A stretch of 64,000 bases of DNA from JBBRZM01 sp963813635 (GCA_963813635.1 CAWEZO010000002.1:744001-808000); one strand, 5' to 3'; shown: positions 49,831 to 59,090, numbered from the stretch's first letter. The notes: a model not told the origin generated them from the sequence alone. Program-made: numbers and translations.

Positions 49831-50441
49831 GCCGAGCGTCGGTACCGGGCTTCATCGAGGCGCGGCGCTCGATCCGCGCCTTTCAGCCTGCCGCCGTCGA
49901 CCGGGCGACGGTGGATCGGCTCATCGAGTCCGCCTGCCACGCTCCCGCGCCGCACCACTCGCGACCCTGGCGATTCGTCGTCGTCGACACCGCCGACCGC
50001 AAGCACGCGCTGGCCCGCGGTATGGGCGAGCGGTGGCGGCGCGATCTCGAGCGCGACGGCACCGACGCCGCGCGGGTCGACCAGCTCGTCGCCGCGTCGC
50101 ACGCGAAGCTCACCGCCGCGCCGGTGGCGGTCGTCGGCTGCCTCACGTGGGACGGGCTCGACCGCTACGCCGACGAACCTCGCCGCCGTGCGGAATGGGG
50201 CATGGCGCTGCTCTCGCTCGGCGCCGCGGTCGAGAACCTGATGCTCGCCGCGACCGACGCGGGCCTCGCGTCGTGCTGGGTCGCCGCGCCGATCTTCTGT
50301 CCCGAGGAAGCACGCGACGCGCTCGCGCTCCCCGACGACTGGCTCCCCCACGCGCTCGTGCTCGTCGGCCGTCCCGATCCGCAGTACACACCACGCGATC
50401 GTCCGCCGATCCCTCTCGACGACCTGCGCACGTTCCGCTAA
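49827..50441 (+). CDS. FMN nitroreductase-family protein, probable dehydro-F420-0 reductase
   Basis: A 204-residue nitroreductase: VPGFIEARRSIRAFQPAAVD, HAPAPHHSRPWRFVVVDTAD, WGMALLSLGAAVENLMLAAT and LPDDWLPHALVLVGRP. In mycobacteria this fold is the C-terminal half of FbiB, which reduces dehydro-F420-0. Here it is a separate gene whose GTG overlaps the cofE stop (GTGA), so it very likely serves the same step. A strong inverted repeat follows the stop. Confidence 0.85.
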   Translation: MSRASVPGFIEARRSIRAFQPAAVDRATVDRLIESACHAPAPHHSRPWRFVVVDTADRKHALARGMGERWRRDLERDGTDAARVDQLVAASHAKLTAAPVAVVGCLTWDGLDRYADEPRRRAEWGMALLSLGAAVENLMLAATDAGLASCWVAAPIFCPEEARDALALPDDWLPHALVLVGRPDPQYTPRDRPPIPLDDLRTFR

Positions 50442-50455
50442 CGCTTCCAGCTCTC

Positions 50456-50506
50456 GAACTGGCCCGCGAACACTCAAGTTCTTCTTGAGCAAACGCGGGC
50501 CAGTTC
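50456..50506. terminator. Bidirectional terminator with nested hairpin
   Basis: gaactggcccgcg (50456-50468) pairs exactly with cgcgggccagttc (50494-50506). Inside lies a smaller ctcaag/cttgag hairpin. It sits between the nitroreductase and the convergent galE-like gene, so it can end transcription from both sides. Confidence 0.8.
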
Positions 50507-50522
50507 CGAGAAGGGAGAACAG

Positions 50523-51479
50523 CTAGCGGCGGGCAGCGGTGCGGGCGGCCTTGAACCATTCGAGGGTGCGACCGATGCCGTCCTCGAGGTCGGTCCACGG
50601 CTTCCAACCGAGATGGATCGCGGCGCGACCGGGATCGAGTGCCGAGCGGCGCAGCTCACCGGGGCGCGGCGGCGCGTAGCGCGCCGGGTCCTTGAACCCG
50701 GTGAGGCGAGCCGTCACGTCGAAGAGCTGCTGCACGCTCGTCTCGACGCCGGTACCGATGTTGACGACGAGGCCGCCGCCCTTCTCGGCGCCGCGCACGA
50801 ACGCGTCGACAACGTCGTCGACGTAGACGAAGTCTCGCGTCTGCTCGCCGTCGCCGTAGATGGTCGGCCGCTCCTTGCCGAGCAGCTTGCCGACGAAGAT
50901 CGAGACGACCCCTGCCTCGCCGTGCGGATCCTGACGTGGCCCGTAGACATTGGCGAGCGCGAGCGCGGTGTATTCGAGACCGTGCACCTCGCGGTAATAG
51001 TGGAGGTAGTCGTTGACCGCCTTCTTCGCAACGCCGTACGGCGACACCGGACGCTGCGGGTGGCCCTCGCGCACCGGCAGGTCCTCCGGGATCCCGTAGA
51101 GGGTGCCCCCCGAGGCGGCGAACACGATCTTGCGCGAGCCCGCGGCGAGCGCGCCCTGAAAGACGTTGAGCGCGCCCAGGATGTTGACCTCGGCGTCGAA
51201 CGCAGGGCGCGCGACCGAGACCCGCACGTCGGCCTGGGCGGCGAGATGGAACACGACCTCGGGCTTACGGTGCGCGACCAGATCGGTGATCGCGTCGGAA
51301 CGAATATCGATGCGATGGAACGAGAACCGGCGGGTGCGTTGGGCACGGGCGTCGGCAAGATTGGCCAGCGACCCGGTCGTGAGGTCGTCGACCACATCGA
51401 CCTCCCAACCCTCGGCCAGGAGGCGATCGGTGAGGGTGGAACCGATGAAACCCGCACCTCCGGTCACCAACGCCCTCAT
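50523..51479 (-). CDS. GalE-like NDP-sugar 4-epimerase (extended SDR)
   Basis: A 318-residue epimerase. MRALVTGGAGFIGSTLTDRL binds NAD. VFHLAAQADVRVSVARPAFD, VFAASGGTLYGIPEDLPVRE and the catalytic Tyr/Lys in SPYGVAKKAVNDYLHYY are typical of UDP-glucose 4-epimerases, and YGDGEQTRDFVYVDDVVDAF is the sugar-binding loop. ATG 51479 overlaps the previous stop by 4 bp. It is the last gene of the long nucleotide-sugar operon. It could interconvert UDP-Glc/UDP-Gal or, given UDP-xylose synthase upstream, UDP-Xyl/UDP-Ara. Confidence 0.88.
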   Translation of the reverse strand: MRALVTGGAGFIGSTLTDRLLAEGWEVDVVDDLTTGSLANLADARAQRTRRFSFHRIDIRSDAITDLVAHRKPEVVFHLAAQADVRVSVARPAFDAEVNILGALNVFQGALAAGSRKIVFAASGGTLYGIPEDLPVREGHPQRPVSPYGVAKKAVNDYLHYYREVHGLEYTALALANVYGPRQDPHGEAGVVSIFVGKLLGKERPTIYGDGEQTRDFVYVDDVVDAFVRGAEKGGGLVVNIGTGVETSVQQLFDVTARLTGFKDPARYAPPRPGELRRSALDPGRAAIHLGWKPWTDLEDGIGRTLEWFKAARTAARR

Positions 51480-52616
51480 CCGAGCAGTCTCGCCGCTGAG
51501 CCCTCCTGACGGCCAACCGTCACCACGTCGCCGCGGGCCAGATGGATGCGGGCGCCCGACACCCTCGACCCCGCCGTCACGATCGCGGCCGGGCCGACGA
51601 CGGTCTGGTCGGTCGCGATCGCGTCCGCCGCGAGCACGGCCTCGGAGCCGATCACCGCGTCGATCGCCTCGGCCTCGGTGTCGAGCCGAGCGCCGTCGAA
51701 CAGCACCGACCGCAGGACGCGTGCACCTGTGTCCACCATGCAACCCGCGCCCAGCACAGACCCCGCGATACGAGCGCCGGCTGCGATCGTCGAGCCGGGG
51801 CCGATCAGCACTGGTGCCTCGACCCTCGCGTCGGCATGGATGCTCACGCCGCCCTGAACCCACAGCCCCGGCGAGCGCTCGACAGCGCCGGGTGCGGGCG
51901 GCATCCCGAGGCGACCAGCCAGCACGTCCGCGTGCGCCTGGAGATACGTGTCGGGCGTGCCGATGTCGAGCCAGTACGTGTCGCTGCGCATCGCGTACAG
52001 GCGTCCCGGCTCGGCAACCATGTGCGGGAACGTCTCACGCTCGATCGATACCTTGAGGCCGGGCGGAATACGGTCGAGAACCGAAGACTCGAGCACGTAC
52101 GTGCCGGCGTTGATCCAATCCGATGGCGCCGCGCCCGGCGGTGGCTTCTCGACGAACGCGCGGACCTCACCGTCGTCGCCGGTGGAGACCACACCGAACG
52201 CCGACGGGTCGGCAACCTGTGTGAGCGCGATCGTGGCGTCGGCGCCGCGTTCGGTGTGGAACGCGACCATCGCACCGAGGTCGAGTGACGTGAGCACGTC
52301 GCCGTTGCAGACGACCAGGCGCTCGTCGATCCCGTCGGCCGCGTACTTGATGCCCCCTGCAGTGCCGAGCGGCTCGGACTCCACGCGGTAACGGAGCTTG
52401 ACGTCTTCGAACCGGTCACCGGGAAAGTGTTCCCTGAACGCATCGGGCAGGTACCCGAGCGACAGCACCACTTCGTCGACGCCGTGACGTGCGAGCCAGG
52501 CGAGCTGGCGCTCGAGGAACGCCTGATTCGCGATCGGCAGGAGCGGCTTGGGCGTGGTGTAGGTGAGCGGGCGGAGGGCGCGTGCCCTCGCCGCCGACGA
52601 GGACGATGGCTTTCAC
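51476..52616 (-). CDS. Sugar-1-phosphate nucleotidylyltransferase with beta-helix domain, frameshifted
   Basis: The start from ATG 52616 is MKAIVLVGGEGTR, the nucleotide-binding loop. A base error near 52578 puts the rest in another frame: VVLSLGYLPDAFREHFPGDR, SEPLGTAGGIKYAADGIDER, LVVCNGDVLTSLDLGAMVAF, VSIERETFPHMVAE and a hexapeptide-repeat C-terminus (VQGGVSIHADARVEAPVLIG). This is the mannose-1-phosphate guanylyltransferase/glucose-1-phosphate nucleotidylyltransferase layout, about 380 residues. It probably makes GDP-mannose from ManB product; UDP- or dTDP-glucose are alternatives. Confidence 0.88.
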
Positions 52617-53341
52617 GGAGTCGACGCCGGAGTCGTCGCGGGCGTTGTCGCGGGAACGCTGATCGCCGTGGTGTTCTGCGTGCCGCCGCTCTCGGGCACG
52701 TTCTTCGCGTCCGGCAGCTTGGCCTTCGACGGCGGGTCGCCGAGCTTGGTCACGCTTTGACCCTTGGGAAGGAACGCGAGCACGACCACGTCATCGTTCT
52801 TAGGCGCGAAGCTCGCCAAGTTTCCACTCTGCTGCTTGCCGTTGACAGACCAGCTCACGACGCCCTTCTGCGCGTTCTTGCCGCCCGTGCCGGGGCACGT
52901 GGCTCCGTTCTTCTTGCTCGCGGTGCCGTAGGTGAACGACGTCTCGCCGAGCTGCCAGCCGCCGAACTTGAAATACTTCCCGACCGTCGCCCCGTCGCCG
53001 GCGGCGTGCACATCACCGTTGGGCTCGAAGTGGATCACGCCGTCGCCGTGGGTGTGGACCGGGGCGTACACCGACGGGTTGGCACGCTGGGTCGTGAACT
53101 CCGTTTGCGCCGGCGCCCATTCGCCGCACACGCTCACGCCGATCGCCGCATGCCAGTGGTCATTGGGCCCGCGGCCCGCCGGGAAGGCGGTGTCGGACCG
53201 GCTCACGACGATTGCGCCCACACCGAGCACGAGGACGACGGCGATGCCGAGTCCCCAACCGAGGGAGCCACCGCGTTTTCGGGGTTTGCGGGCCTTGGCC
53301 CGCAAGCGGGCGCGTGAATACCGGGAGCTCGCATTTGCCAT
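52613..53341 (-). CDS. Conserved hypothetical membrane-anchored protein with His-rich motifs
   Basis: 242 residues. A basic N-terminus (RARLRAKARKPRKR) precedes one helix (LGWGLGIAVVLVLGVGAIVV) and an exported domain with NDHWHAAIGVSVCGEWAPAQ and YAPVHTHGDGVIHFEPNGD. The histidines could bind a metal. The tail is VPATTPATTPASTP. The family is known to me only as an unnamed actinobacterial protein. It is embedded in the nucleotide-sugar operon, overlapping the next gene by 4 bp. Function cannot be assigned. Confidence 0.75.
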   Translation of the reverse strand: MANASSRYSRARLRAKARKPRKRGGSLGWGLGIAVVLVLGVGAIVVSRSDTAFPAGRGPNDHWHAAIGVSVCGEWAPAQTEFTTQRANPSVYAPVHTHGDGVIHFEPNGDVHAAGDGATVGKYFKFGGWQLGETSFTYGTASKKNGATCPGTGGKNAQKGVVSWSVNGKQQSGNLASFAPKNDDVVVLAFLPKGQSVTKLGDPPSKAKLPDAKNVPESGGTQNTTAISVPATTPATTPASTP

Positions 53342-53365
53342 GTCGCTGCAAGGTTACTTGCTCGT

Positions 53366-54262
53366 TCAGGCCGTCCCGAGTCGGCCCGGCGAACGTCGGG
53401 CGATCGAACCAATCGCGTGCGCGCCCAGTGCCAGCACGAGCCGCACGCCCAAATAGACGTACATGGGCCCGAGCAGGAGGCGGCGGGCGCCGTGCCACCG
53501 CTTGGCCGCAAAACGAGCCATCGAGCGGTGATGCTCGACCAGCATGCGGTACGGATGCTGCGACGTGCTCAGGCCCAGCACGTGCGTCACCCGGCCCGCC
53601 GGCTCGTATGTCACACGCCAGCCCGCCGCGCGCAACCGCAGGCACAGATCGACATCCTCGAGATACATGAAGAACTGCTCGTCCCATCCGTGCACCTCGT
53701 CGACGGCGCGCCGTCGGAGCCAGATCGCCGAACCCGACAACCAGTCGACATCACGGGTCCGCGCGGGATCGGCATCGAGCTGGCGGTAGCGGCGGGTGAA
53801 CGGATTGGTTGCCCACACGAGCACCAACAGACCGTGGCCGGCCGCGTCGACGAGCGACGGCTGCGAACGGGCTGACGGGTACACCGTGCCGTCGACGTTG
53901 CGGATCTGCGGGCCGGCCGCGCCGAGGTCGGGCTCGGCGTCGAAGCGCGCGAGGAGCGCACCGGCCGTGCCCGCCTCCACTTCGATGTCAGGGTTGCAGA
54001 CGGCGATGACCGGCGCCCGCGTCGCGGCAATGCCGAGATTGGCCGCGGCCGAGTACCCGAGGTTGGCTCCGGCTCGGATGACGCGCGCCGCGGGAACGGC
54101 ACGTTCGAGCGCCTCGATCGAGCCGTCACTCGACGCGTTGTCAACCACGACGACTTCGGGCGCCGCGCTGTCGGCGAGAATCGACCGGACCGCGGTCTCG
54201 AGCGCGCTGCCGGCGTTGAAGTTGACGATGACGGCCGACCACAGGGGCGTGTCGGACACCAC
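53366..54262 (-). CDS. GT2 glycosyltransferase (rhamnosyltransferase-like)
   Basis: A 298-residue GT-A enzyme. WSAVIVNFNAGSALETAVRS, VVVDNASSDGSIEALER, GYSAAANLGIAATRAPVIAV, CNPDIEVEAG as DxD-type motif, and DVDWLSGSAIWLRRRAVDEV with FFMYLEDVDLCLRLRAAGW. This is the WbbL-like pattern of rhamnosyltransferases. GTG 54262 shares its G with the upstream stop. The frame is intact. Next to rmlB/rmlD it may transfer rhamnose, for example in a wall linkage unit. Confidence 0.88.
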   Translation of the reverse strand: MVSDTPLWSAVIVNFNAGSALETAVRSILADSAAPEVVVVDNASSDGSIEALERAVPAARVIRAGANLGYSAAANLGIAATRAPVIAVCNPDIEVEAGTAGALLARFDAEPDLGAAGPQIRNVDGTVYPSARSQPSLVDAAGHGLLVLVWATNPFTRRYRQLDADPARTRDVDWLSGSAIWLRRRAVDEVHGWDEQFFMYLEDVDLCLRLRAAGWRVTYEPAGRVTHVLGLSTSQHPYRMLVEHHRSMARFAAKRWHGARRLLLGPMYVYLGVRLVLALGAHAIGSIARRSPGRLGTA

Positions 54263-54969
54263 TAATCGACGAAGCGGCACTTGACGAGCGTCCAGAGCGC
54301 GACGAAGCCGTCTCGCCACGTGATCTTCTTGCCCTCGTGAAACTCGCGGCCGGCGTACGAGATCGGCACCTCGTAGATGCGCACACCGCGCCGGAGCACC
54401 CTCGCGGTGACCTCGGGTTCGAAGTCGAAGTGGTCGGCGCGTAGGTGCAGGCTCAGAATCAGGTCGCGGTCAAACAGCTTGTAGCAGGTCTCCATGTCGG
54501 AGAGCGTCGTGTTGTAGAGCGCGTTGGTGACGAGCGAGAGAAAACGGTTGCCCATCCAGTGCAGAAACAACATGTTCCGACGCTCACCGGTGAAACGCGA
54601 GCCGTAGACGACCTGCGCCTTTCCCTTGAGCACCGGCCGGAGCAGCAGCGGCCAGTCGTCGGGGTCGTACTCGAGATCGGCGTCCTGAACGAGCACCAGG
54701 TCGCCGGTCACGTGCTCGAGACCCGTACGGACGGCCGAACCTTTTCCCTGATTGCGTGGATGGAGCACGACGCGAACCGTGCTGTCGCGCAGCTGGTCGA
54801 TCACCTCGCGGGTGCCGTCGTCACTGCCGTCGTCGACGATCACGATCTCGAGGTCGACGGGAAGCGTCACCGCCCGCATGCGCCGAATGATCTCGCCCAC
54901 CGTGTTGCGCTCATTGAACACGGGCACGATGACCGACAACTTCTTGTACGACGCGGGGACGGGGCTCAT
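54262..54969 (-). CDS. Dolichyl-phosphate mannose synthase-like GT2
   Basis: A 235-residue GT2 of the polyprenyl-phosphate glycosyltransferase type. It reads KKLSVIVPVFNERNTVGEII, EIVIVDDGSDDGTREVIDQL, HPRNQGKGSAVRTGLEHVTG and the metal site LVLVQDADLEYDPDDWPLLL, then VYGSRFTGERRNMLFLHWMG. It lacks C-terminal membrane helices, as soluble DPM1-type enzymes do. It would make polyprenyl-P-mannose or -glucose for GT-C enzymes such as those at 2.6 and 31.8 kb. ATG 54969 overlaps the UXS stop by 4 bp. Confidence 0.88.
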   Translation of the reverse strand: MSPVPASYKKLSVIVPVFNERNTVGEIIRRMRAVTLPVDLEIVIVDDGSDDGTREVIDQLRDSTVRVVLHPRNQGKGSAVRTGLEHVTGDLVLVQDADLEYDPDDWPLLLRPVLKGKAQVVYGSRFTGERRNMLFLHWMGNRFLSLVTNALYNTTLSDMETCYKLFDRDLILSLHLRADHFDFEPEVTARVLRRGVRIYEVPISYAGREFHEGKKITWRDGFVALWTLVKCRFVD

Positions 54970-55919
54970 CCCCAGGCCTGCACGGTCTTGTACCAGTCGT
55001 ACGTGCGCGACAGGCCCTCACGGAGGCCGATCTCGGGTCGCCAGTCGAGGACGCGTGCTGCCAGCGAGATGTCGGGGCGCCGCCGCACGGGGTCATCGAC
55101 AGGTAACGGCTCGAAGACGATCTCGGAGCTCGAACCCGTGACCTCGAGCACGAGCTGCGCCAGCTCGATCACCGTGAGCTCGTCGGGATTGCCGATGTTG
55201 ATCGGGCCGGCATGCGCGGAGTCCAGCAGCGCGAGGATGCCACGCACCTGATCGTCGACGAAGCAGAAGGACCGGCTCTGCGATCCGGCACCGTAGATGG
55301 TCAGCGGTTTCCCGGCCGTCGCCTGCGCGAGAAGGTTGGACACGACGCGCCCGTCAGCGGGACGCAACCCCGGCCCGTACGTGTTGAAGATCCGCACGAT
55401 CCGAGTGTCGACGCCGTGCACGCGTTGGTACGCCATGGTGAGCGCCTCCGCGTAGCGCTTCGCCTCGTCGTAACAGCTCCGCGGCCCGATCGGGTTGACG
55501 TTGCCCCAATACGACTCCGGCTGCGGGTGGACAAGTGGATCTCCGTACACCTCGCTCGTCGACGCGAGGAGGAACCGAGCGCCGTTGTCGCGCGCGAGCT
55601 CGAGCGCGCGCTCGGTGCCGGCAGAACCGACTCGCAGCGTCTCGATCGGATGATCAAGGTACTCGCGGGGACTCGCCGCGCTGGCGAAATGGAGCACCGC
55701 GTCGAGCGACCCGCTCACGGGCATGTCCTTGCTCACGTCGCACTGCACAAACGAGAACCCGTCGTGGGTCCGGCGGTCGTCGAGATTCTCGAGCCGGCCG
55801 GTGAGAAGGTTGTCGAGCGCGACGACATCCCAGCCACGGCCCAGGAGCTCGCGGCACAGGTGTGAACCGAGGAAGCCCGCTCCTCCGGTAACGACCGGCG
55901 CGGCATCAGCGCCCCACAC
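54966..55919 (-). CDS. UDP-glucuronate decarboxylase (UDP-xylose synthase)-like SDR
   Basis: A 317-residue extended SDR. APVVTGGAGFLGSHLCRELL, the very characteristic ASTSEVYGDPLVHPQPESYW, GNVNPIGPRSCYDEAKRYAE with the catalytic Tyr and Lys, RIVRIFNTYGPGLRPADGRV and SRSFCFVDDQVRGILALL match UXS enzymes closely. It converts UDP-glucuronic acid to UDP-xylose. It follows UDP-glucose dehydrogenase with a 14-bp overlap, so the two-step UDP-Glc to UDP-GlcA to UDP-Xyl route is encoded in one operon. GTG 55919 is the start. Confidence 0.9.
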   Translation of the reverse strand: MWGADAAPVVTGGAGFLGSHLCRELLGRGWDVVALDNLLTGRLENLDDRRTHDGFSFVQCDVSKDMPVSGSLDAVLHFASAASPREYLDHPIETLRVGSAGTERALELARDNGARFLLASTSEVYGDPLVHPQPESYWGNVNPIGPRSCYDEAKRYAEALTMAYQRVHGVDTRIVRIFNTYGPGLRPADGRVVSNLLAQATAGKPLTIYGAGSQSRSFCFVDDQVRGILALLDSAHAGPINIGNPDELTVIELAQLVLEVTGSSSEIVFEPLPVDDPVRRRPDISLAARVLDWRPEIGLREGLSRTYDWYKTVQAWG

Positions 55920-57210
55920 CGTGGTAGTTGAAACCGCGCCGGCGCATCGCCACGGGATCGAGCAGGTTGCGCCCGTCGACGACAGCTTTCGTCGGCGTCA
56001 TGAGCTCCCCCACCCGATCGAAGTCGAGCCAACGGAACTCGTCCCACTCGGTGAGGACGACCAGCACGTCGGCGCCGCGACACGCTTCGTACGGATCGAC
56101 CGCGAGCGCGAGCCGCGGCACGCGCTCGATTGCCCCTTCGTTTCCGACGGGGTCATACGCCTGCACGGTCGCACCGTCGTCGAGCAGCCGATCCGCGATC
56201 GCGAGCGCCGGTGAATCCCGCAGGTCGTCGGTGTTGGCCTTGAACGTCAGTCCCCAGAGGGCAATGGTCCGGCCGGCCGGAGGCGCGCCGATCGCAGCGC
56301 GGACCTTCTCCACGACGCGGTCGTGCTGCTGCGTGTTCACTTCGATCACACCCGCGAGGAGGCTGAAGTCGTACCCGCTCACCTGCGCGGTGTGCAGCAG
56401 CGCCGCCGTGTCCTTTGGAAGGCACGACCCGCCGTAGCCCGGGCCGGGCCGCAAGAACTCGAAGCCGATGCGCGGGTCGTAGCCCATGCCGAGCGCGACC
56501 TCGCGGACGTCGGCGTTGACGCTCTCGCACAGGTTTGCGATCGCGTTGATGTACGAGATCTTCGTGGCGAGAAAGGCGTTCGAGGCGTACTTGATCATCT
56601 CGGCCGACGCGGGATCCGTCACCAGGACCGGCGCCTGGACGTTGCGATACAGCTCGGACACTTGTACCGCGACCGCGGCGTCGTTGCAGCCGATCACCAC
56701 CCGGCTGGGCTGGAGGAAGTCGTGGACGGCTGTGCCTTCGCGGAAAAACTCGGGGTTGGACGCGACACCCACGCCGGCCACGGACAGAGCCATCTCCGCG
56801 AGGATGCGCTCGACCAGCCGCGTCGAGCCCACCGGCATCGTCGACTTGTTGACCACGACCGCGCCCGACTCGAGGACCGGCGCGATCTCCCGCACGACCT
56901 GCTCCACGAAGCTGAGGTCGGTCGCACCGTCGGTGCCCTGCGGCGTGGGGACGCAGAGGAAGACGAACGCCGCGCCACGCGCTGCCTCGGCCGCGCCGAC
57001 AACGAACCGGAGCCTGCCGTTCTCGAGCCCTTCGATGACGAGCGCCGGTAGCCGCTCTTCGAGGATGGGCACCTCACCCTTCGCCAACGCGCGCACCTTG
57101 TCGCCGTCGACGTCCGCGCACACCACTTGGTGACCGAGGTGCGCGAAGCATGCGGCCGTCGTGAGACCGACGTACCCTGCGCCGACCACTGCAATATCGA
57201 CCGTTCTCAC
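55906..57210 (-). CDS. UDP-glucose 6-dehydrogenase
   Basis: 434 residues. The NAD-binding start is VDIAVVGAGYVGLTTAACFA. VFLCVPTPQGTDGATDLSFV, VNKSTMPVGSTRLVERILAE, SNPEFFREGTAVHDFLQPSR, NAFLATKISYINAIANLCES and the catalytic-cysteine motif RPGPGYGGSCLPKDTAALLH with the C-terminal GLTFKANTDDLRDSPAL are all present. It oxidises UDP-glucose to UDP-glucuronate; a GDP-mannose dehydrogenase is less likely given the UXS next to it. GTG 57210 overlaps the rmlD stop by 4 bp. Confidence 0.94.
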   Translation of the reverse strand: MRTVDIAVVGAGYVGLTTAACFAHLGHQVVCADVDGDKVRALAKGEVPILEERLPALVIEGLENGRLRFVVGAAEAARGAAFVFLCVPTPQGTDGATDLSFVEQVVREIAPVLESGAVVVNKSTMPVGSTRLVERILAEMALSVAGVGVASNPEFFREGTAVHDFLQPSRVVIGCNDAAVAVQVSELYRNVQAPVLVTDPASAEMIKYASNAFLATKISYINAIANLCESVNADVREVALGMGYDPRIGFEFLRPGPGYGGSCLPKDTAALLHTAQVSGYDFSLLAGVIEVNTQQHDRVVEKVRAAIGAPPAGRTIALWGLTFKANTDDLRDSPALAIADRLLDDGATVQAYDPVGNEGAIERVPRLALAVDPYEACRGADVLVVLTEWDEFRWLDFDRVGELMTPTKAVVDGRNLLDPVAMRRRGFNYHGVGR

Positions 57211-58049
57211 CAGTCGATCTCCAGGTATTCGGCGAGCGCCTCGGGCCACGGCCGCAGACGCGGCATGCCGGCGAGGCGCACGGCGAGGTCGTCGAGCACG
57301 CTGTACGCGGGGCGGGCCGCGGGCCGGTCGAGGTCTGCGCTCGACATCGCCTTCACACCCGAGGGGTCGAGACCGCGGAGCTCGAGCGCGGCACAGGCGA
57401 GCTCGTAGCGCGACGCGTCGCCCTGATTGACGACGTGATAGAGACCGGCGCGACGATCGATCGCAAGCCGCGCCAGCACCGTTGCGAGGTCCGGCGCGTA
57501 CGTGGGTTTGCTGCGCTGATCGTCGACGACGCCGTGCAGCTCACCGCGCGCGAACGTGTCGAGCACCCACGACACGATGTCTTGGCCGCGCCGGCCGAAG
57601 ATCCACGAGCTGCGCACGATCGCCCACGACTGGGCATGCGACGCGACTTCGATCTCGCCGCCGAGCTTCGAGCGGCCGTAGACCGATAGCGGCGCAGTGT
57701 CGTCCCACTCGTGGTACGGGCGGTCGCCGTGACCGTCGAACACGTAGTCGGTTGACACATGCACCAGGTGCGCGCCGGTACGCGCAGCAGCGATCGAGAG
57801 CGTGCGGACGCCTGACGTGTTGACGGCGTAGGCCCGCTCCGGGTCGCGCTCACAGGCGTCGACATCGGTGACCGCGGCGCAGTTGACGATGGCATCGGGC
57901 GCGAACTCGCCGACGACCTGCTGCACCCGATCAGGGTCGGCAAGATCGAACGACGCGTGATCCGCGGCGAGCACCTCATGGTCGCCCTCGACAGCTCTGG
58001 CGACGAACCCGCCGACCTGCCCGCCGGCGCCGGTGACCAAGATGCGCAT
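57207..58049 (-). CDS. rmlD: dTDP-4-dehydrorhamnose reductase
   Basis: 280 residues. MRILVTGAGGQVGGFVARAV, IVNCAAVTDVDACERDPERA, VHVSTDYVFDGHGDRPYHEW, the YxxxK in SVYGRSKLGGEIEVASHAQS and RSSWIFGRRGQDIVSWVLDT are the RmlD set. It reduces dTDP-4-keto-L-rhamnose to dTDP-L-rhamnose. ATG 58049 is the real start; it appears joined to rmlB only because rmlB is frameshifted. rmlA and rmlC are not in the window. Confidence 0.94.
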   Translation of the reverse strand: MRILVTGAGGQVGGFVARAVEGDHEVLAADHASFDLADPDRVQQVVGEFAPDAIVNCAAVTDVDACERDPERAYAVNTSGVRTLSIAAARTGAHLVHVSTDYVFDGHGDRPYHEWDDTAPLSVYGRSKLGGEIEVASHAQSWAIVRSSWIFGRRGQDIVSWVLDTFARGELHGVVDDQRSKPTYAPDLATVLARLAIDRRAGLYHVVNQGDASRYELACAALELRGLDPSGVKAMSSADLDRPAARPAYSVLDDLAVRLAGMPRLRPWPEALAEYLEIDW

Positions 58050-58060
58050 CGTCGTCGTCC

Positions 58061-59090
58061 TCAGACCGCGCGCTCGGGTGCAGCTGACGCGCTCGTCCAT
58101 GCGGTTTCGGCAACGGCGGCCTTCTCGCGCAGTGGTTCCCACCAATCGCGGTGCGTGGCGTACCACTCGACGGTGCCGCGCACGCCGTCGGCGAATTCCA
58201 CCTCGGGTTTCCATCCCAGCCGCGGTCTGGATCTTGCTCGCGTCGAGGAGATAGCGCCGGTCGTGACCGGGCCGGTCGGGCACGATCGTCTTGAGCGACG
58301 ACGGCTTGTCGAGCGCGGCGAGCACGAGGTCGGCGATCTCTTCGATGTTGGCTTCCACACTGCTGCCGACGTTGTAGGTCTGGCCGACCACACCGTCGAA
58401 CAGGATGCGTTCGATGGCCCGGCAGTGATCGCTCACGTGCAGCCATTCGCGGCGATGCGCGGTCGACGCGTACAACGGCAAGGGCTCGTCATCGAGCGCC
58501 CGAGTTGTGAAGAGCGGGAGCACTTTCTCGGGAAATTGATACGGCCCGTAGTTGTTGGAGCAGATCGAGATGGTCACCGGCAGACCATAGGTTTCCAGGT
58601 ACGCGCGGGCGGCGTGGTCGGCTCCGGCCTTCGACGCGTTGTACGGAGTGCGCGGCCGGTAGGGCGACTCCTCGCTGAAGGCGCCCGGGTCGTCGAGCGC
58701 GAGGTCGCCGAACACTTCACAGGTCGACACGTGATGAAATCGCTCGACCCCGACTCTTCGCGCCGCCTCGAGCAGAGTCTGGGTGCCCAGCACGTTGGTG
58801 CGAAAGAAGCGCGTCGGGTCGAGCACCGCGAGGCTGTTGTGCGACTCGGCCGCGAAGTTGACGACGACCTCGAGGCGTTCGGCGGCCAAGAGTCCTTCGG
58901 CGGCATCGAGATCGCCGATGTCACCTTCGACGAAGGTGATGCGATCGTCGACGTCGGACAGGTTGGCTCGGTTGCCCGCGTACGTCAGCAGGTCGAGCGC
59001 CACGACGTGGTCGTCGGGATGGTGCTCGAGCCAATAGTGCACGAAGTTGGAGCCGATGAAGCCGGCCGCGCCGGTGACGAGAAGTCGCAT
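58061..59090 (-). CDS. rmlB: dTDP-glucose 4,6-dehydratase, frameshifted
   Basis: About 342 residues. MRLLVTGAAGFIGSNFVHYW, VVNFAAESHNSLAVLDPTRF, VSTCEVFGDLALDDPG (with Thr/Cys at the usual STDEVYG position) and YNASKAGADHAARAYLETYG are diagnostic, as are EKVLPLFTTRALDDEPLPLY and VQGQ-like GQTYNVGS. The C-terminal frame resumes after a shift near 58215 as EVEFADGVRGTVEWYATHRD and ends at 58061. It makes dTDP-4-keto-6-deoxyglucose for rhamnose. The first base after ATG 59090 follows the LCP gene by 70 bp. Confidence 0.92.

Noticed and set aside
57207..59090. Single 627-aa frame looking like a natural RmlB-RmlD fusion
   Set aside because: The middle part is nonsense, the proper RmlB C-terminus exists in another frame ending at 58061, and RmlD has its own ATG at 58049. 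The fusion is an artefact of a frameshift near 58215.
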